A stretch of 14,951 nucleotides of DNA, from contig CAKAPY010000012.1 in the NCBI GenBank assembly GCA_916719935.1, forward strand, positions 1-14,951, read 5' to 3'. Below are positions 12,595 to 14,951 of this stretch, one piece after another. How positions within the stretch are numbered: the stretch's first letter is position 1; the number at the start of each line of letters is the position of its first letter. This DNA comes from an uncultured Actinomyces sp. GTDB taxonomy: Bacteria > Actinomycetota > Actinomycetes > Actinomycetales > Actinomycetaceae. The notes under the pieces are model-generated. The model did no database searches. It had not been told where the DNA came from and saw nothing but the letters and a program-made list of their open reading frames with translations. Position numbers and translations under genes: made by a program.

Positions 12595-12960
12595 ATGAGG
12601 TGGGCGACAAAATCAACGTGGATTCGTATCGCTGTACTGTTCGGCATCTACCTGCTGGTGCCGGCGGTATGGTTTGGTGTCTCGCATGTCTCAGACTCGA
12701 TGGAGATCGTAAAGAGCCTCGTGTTCCTGATCCTGCTCGCGATCCTGCCGCTCCTCGCAGTGGTCTTCGGAGCCTGGGATGGGGTAAAGGAGGGCTTCAG
12801 CCTCCTGTGGTTGCTCGCGCCTTTTGTGTGTTTTCTGGTGCCGATGTTCCTGTTCTTCAACGACAGTGCCCTTATCTATGGGGTGGGCTATAGCGTGCTT
12901 GGCTTTGTTGCCCACTGCGTTGGCTCCCTCGTCCATGCGCGCCGCGGGCCACGGGCGTAG
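12595..12960 (+). CDS. Small integral membrane protein, four predicted helices
   Basis: 121 residues, very hydrophobic. Segments at about 9-28, 41-62, 68-88 and 93-113 would form four membrane helices; a short basic head and a basic tail (HARRGPRA) suggest both ends are cytoplasmic. Noticeable loops are GAWDGVKEGFSLLWLL and FFNDSALIYG, whose regular polar residues look conserved-family-like, but I do not recognise the family and assign no function. The start codon has no ribosome site and is probably leaderless. The gene lies between the sulfur operon terminator and a hairpin, so it is likely a single-gene transcript. Confidence 0.7.
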   Translation: MRWATKSTWIRIAVLFGIYLLVPAVWFGVSHVSDSMEIVKSLVFLILLAILPLLAVVFGAWDGVKEGFSLLWLLAPFVCFLVPMFLFFNDSALIYGVGYSVLGFVAHCVGSLVHARRGPRA

Positions 12961-12968
12961 ACGCGTGC

Positions 12969-13012
12969 CGCGTGCGGAAGGATTGAGCGCTCAAATAACC
13001 CATCCGCGTGCG
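12969..13012 (+). terminator. Hairpin after the small membrane protein gene
   Basis: CGCGTGCGGA (12969-12978) can pair with TCCGCGTGCG (13003-13012), 10 bp with two G-U pairs valid only in the plus-strand RNA. The loop itself contains the perfect palindrome TTGAGCGCTCAA (12983-12994). There is no U tract after it. It is probably a 3'-end structure or U-less terminator. Confidence 0.4.
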
Positions 13013-13241
13013 CGGTCAAGTCCTATGTAGGGGAAGTATCCGTTTGTGATTTCGGGGCAAGGTTGCTGCGAGCCTACATGTGGTGCCGATACGCTAAAAC
13101 GATTTTGAATCGTGAAGTTATTGGTTGACAGAAAAACAAAAAACAGGAGGAATCGATAGACTCGGCTCTGTCCATCCAATTTTGCGCGGGCGCACCCCGA
13201 ATTACGCGCCTGAGCTGCCCTAGATAGATGGGTATTTCCTC
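13013..13241 (+). other. Non-coding stretch before the exported sialyltransferase-like gene
   Basis: No convincing gene on either strand. It contains the inverted repeat ACGATT-TTG-AATCGT (13099-13113), a consensus TTGACA (13125-13130) without a good -10 at 16-18 bases, and a strong ribosome-site-like AGGAGG (13145-13150) with no ATG, GTG or TTG at a usable distance. TAGATA at 13221-13226 could be the -10 of the downstream gene. An in-frame TAG at 13221 rules out an upstream extension of that gene. Confidence 0.4.
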
Positions 13242-14951
13242 ATGCACCGTGTACATCGTTGTAGGCAACAGCACACCCTTCGGACTCTCTTTGTTGCGAC
13301 CCTCCTGTCGACAGCACTTGGACTTGGGACCTCGATGGCGCCCGCCCAAGCTGAACCTGCCATTCCCTCTCCCGAGGCCTCCTCCTCTACGGAAGTGGCT
13401 GTTCAGAGGCCCAGTGAGATGCCCGCACCCAGCGGTGAAGATCGGGCGGCTCGCGGAGCGACTGCCTCGTCGGAAATGACACTGACCAATGAACGCAATA
13501 CGACGGATGTCGTCATTGAACTTCCCGAGGGCGCGGCTCGCACAGCCCTTCTTGAGAGCGCGGATACTGTGCACCTACGCGCAACGATGAGTTACCGCGG
13601 GAAAATAACGCGCGAAATTGATCAGCGGATCTCATTGAAGGACTTCACTGATGACTACTACATCGTCGACTTCAAGACCTTCGGAAAGTTCACTGTCGAA
13701 CTTTCGACCGAGAAAAACGGTTCGCTTGTTCGACGCTTCCCGAAGCAGACAGTTGGCGTAACTGCGGATAGCTACAACATTGCACCAATCAGCGCGACCC
13801 TACCTGTTGCAATGTTCTCCCTGAACCTGTGGGGAGAAAACTCGATTCGTAAAACAGGTCCCGTGATCGCGATGTTTGAGCGTCCCAACGCCTACGACTG
13901 GGGTGCCTTGCCCGGCCCAGCAGCTCCAGAGAGTGGTGTTTATGCGCTGCCTTACCTGAGTGAACGTGAGATCGCCCTTCAGCCCGGTGGCTTCGACGAG
14001 GCCTCGCAGCAGTTCCGTGATCGCATCGACATCGTCGCCGACTACGTGCGTGACCTGCGTGAGTTGGATCCTTCTTCAGAATTCCATCTTTACTCGGTTG
14101 ACATGTTCCCGAACATCATCCAGAAGGTGATCTACGCTAACCGGATTCCAGAAGATCAGTACACGATCAACCTCATCACTGATGGTGCGTATTCCTATGT
14201 GAAGTTCGCTGATCTGTACAAGGGAGCAAATCCCAAGGGGACGCATGATCGCTTGGTGCGCGAGTGGAAAGAAATGAAGGAACACGCTTACGCCAATGGG
14301 CGTGCTGATACGAAGGCATCCGATCAGGGCAGTACTGCTGACTATCTGTGGGCACTGGTTGATTCTGAGCCGAACGCACACTGGTGGCTGGCTCGCCCGA
14401 AACTTCTGAGTACTTCTGGTGATGGGAATGCCTTTGCAACCCAGGTTCAAAAGTCCCCAAAGGTTCGCGGGGTGAATATCTCTCAGCTGCTGAGTGCGAA
14501 TATCAAACCCTCGAAGAAAGCGACGGAGCAGTTTAAGGCCCTCTATAACTTCAACGATGGCTACTTCAGTGCCGCGGAACGTGAGGGCAAGGACGTCCTT
14601 CTGCTTCTTGGAACGATTCATCCCAATGAGCAGGGCTTCGAGGACTATGCCCGTTTTACGAAGAGCTACTACGGGGATCGTTACGCCTACTACTACAAGG
14701 GGCACCCAGCGACACCCACGGAAATGTCAGTTCCCAAGCAAGAACAACTCAAGCGCCTAGGAATGGAAGATGTCGATGCCTCCATTGCGGCGGAATTGAT
14801 TCTGTTCTTCAACCCGGGAATCGACATCGCCGGTTATCAGTCTTCAACTTTTGAGTCGACCCAGGCTGGGCGCTCGAAGGGAGTGTTTAACTACACCAAG
14901 GGTGAAGCCATGGCGAAGGCTGATTCCCCCTACCGTGACCTCGACTTCTGG
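13242..14951 (+). CDS. Exported GT80 (PM0188-type) sialyltransferase-like glycosyltransferase, 3' end outside window
   Basis: 570 residues seen, no stop before the window end. A Sec signal peptide (basic head, hydrophobic core about 16-30, cleavage after MAPAQA near residue 38) is followed by a Pro/Ser/Glu-rich linker and a probable beta-sandwich domain (about 80-190). A GT-B-like region follows. The four active-site elements of bacterial sialyltransferases of family GT80 appear in order: TDG with Asp314 (general base position of YDDG), KGHP with His488, AAEL with Glu518, and YQSS with Ser534-Ser535. From memory, Pasteurella PmST1 uses Asp141, His311, Glu338 and Ser355-Ser356. Spacings there (170, 27, 17) closely match those here (174, 30, 16). 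The enzyme would transfer sialic acid from CMP-sialic acid to a galactoside. Photobacterium relatives also carry an export signal and an Ig-like domain. The ribosome site is weak, but an in-frame TAG at 13221 limits extension. Confidence 0.72.
   Translation, partial: MHRVHRCRQQHTLRTLFVATLLSTALGLGTSMAPAQAEPAIPSPEASSSTEVAVQRPSEMPAPSGEDRAARGATASSEMTLTNERNTTDVVIELPEGAARTALLESADTVHLRATMSYRGKITREIDQRISLKDFTDDYYIVDFKTFGKFTVELSTEKNGSLVRRFPKQTVGVTADSYNIAPISATLPVAMFSLNLWGENSIRKTGPVIAMFERPNAYDWGALPGPAAPESGVYALPYLSEREIALQPGGFDEASQQFRDRIDIVADYVRDLRELDPSSEFHLYSVDMFPNIIQKVIYANRIPEDQYTINLITDGAYSYVKFADLYKGANPKGTHDRLVREWKEMKEHAYANGRADTKASDQGSTADYLWALVDSEPNAHWWLARPKLLSTSGDGNAFATQVQKSPKVRGVNISQLLSANIKPSKKATEQFKALYNFNDGYFSAAEREGKDVLLLLGTIHPNEQGFEDYARFTKSYYGDRYAYYYKGHPATPTEMSVPKQEQLKRLGMEDVDASIAAELILFFNPGIDIAGYQSSTFESTQAGRSKGVFNYTKGEAMAKADSPYRDLDFW

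Noticed and set aside
13228..13479. Plus-strand 83-codon frame starting just before the sialyltransferase-like gene
   Set aside because: It is out of frame with the signal peptide and motif-bearing frame, and its product is Pro/Arg-rich as is typical of a shadow frame.
13074..13574. 166-codon open frame on the minus strand
   Set aside because: Overlaps the signal peptide region of the sialyltransferase-like gene on the other strand and shows no family features.

Overview
The window most likely comes from a medium-GC actinobacterium, with Actinomycetaceae (Actinomyces/Schaalia) as my best guess. The reasons are the gene families present (DUF4032 kinase-like protein, Hanks-type Ser/Thr kinase, actinobacterial orotate phosphoribosyltransferase-like/HAD/TrmH cluster, TM-anchored DsbA), TANNNT -10 boxes placed for leaderless transcription, and terminators without long U tracts. 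No database search was possible, so the taxon is inference.

Layout. 1-1971 (minus strand): the 5' part of a DASS/SLC13 anion transporter cut by the window edge, then a phosphoribosyltransferase-fold protein with a degenerate PRPP loop and a NagD-like HAD phosphatase, the last two abutting. 2018-2641 (plus): a TrmH/SpoU RNA methyltransferase, divergent from the HAD gene. 2638-6086 (minus): a glycerophosphodiester phosphodiesterase, a DUF4032 kinase-like protein and an MsmK/UgpC-type sugar ABC ATPase; a strong 15-bp hairpin separates the last two. 6296-9169 (plus): a membrane Ser/Thr kinase with a polytopic C-terminus, and a membrane-anchored DsbA-like oxidoreductase ending in a terminator. 9398-9473: tRNA-Thr(TGT). 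9646-10047: a small SdpI-family membrane protein in AT-richer DNA.

10136-12472 holds a compact, visibly GC-richer unit that reads as a reactive-sulfur (persulfide) response operon. A 16-bp CsoR/CstR-type operator lies between a -35 and -10. It is followed by a CoA-disulfide-reductase-like flavoprotein fused to a rhodanese domain, a CsoR-family repressor overlapping it by ATGA and carrying the Cys-x-Cys (no His) pattern of persulfide sensors rather than copper sensors, and a 59-residue Cys/His-rich protein too short for usual gene callers. The proposed logic is autorepression by the CstR-like protein, relieved by persulfides that the rhodanese-reductase then consumes.

12595-12960 encodes a small four-helix membrane protein. 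From 13242 to the window end runs an exported protein that I identify, from four ordered active-site motifs with matching spacing, as a GT80 (PM0188-type) sialyltransferase with a signal peptide and a probable N-terminal beta-sandwich domain; it continues beyond the window. This and the sulfur operon are the most interesting contents. I saw no insertion sequence, CRISPR array or phage genes.
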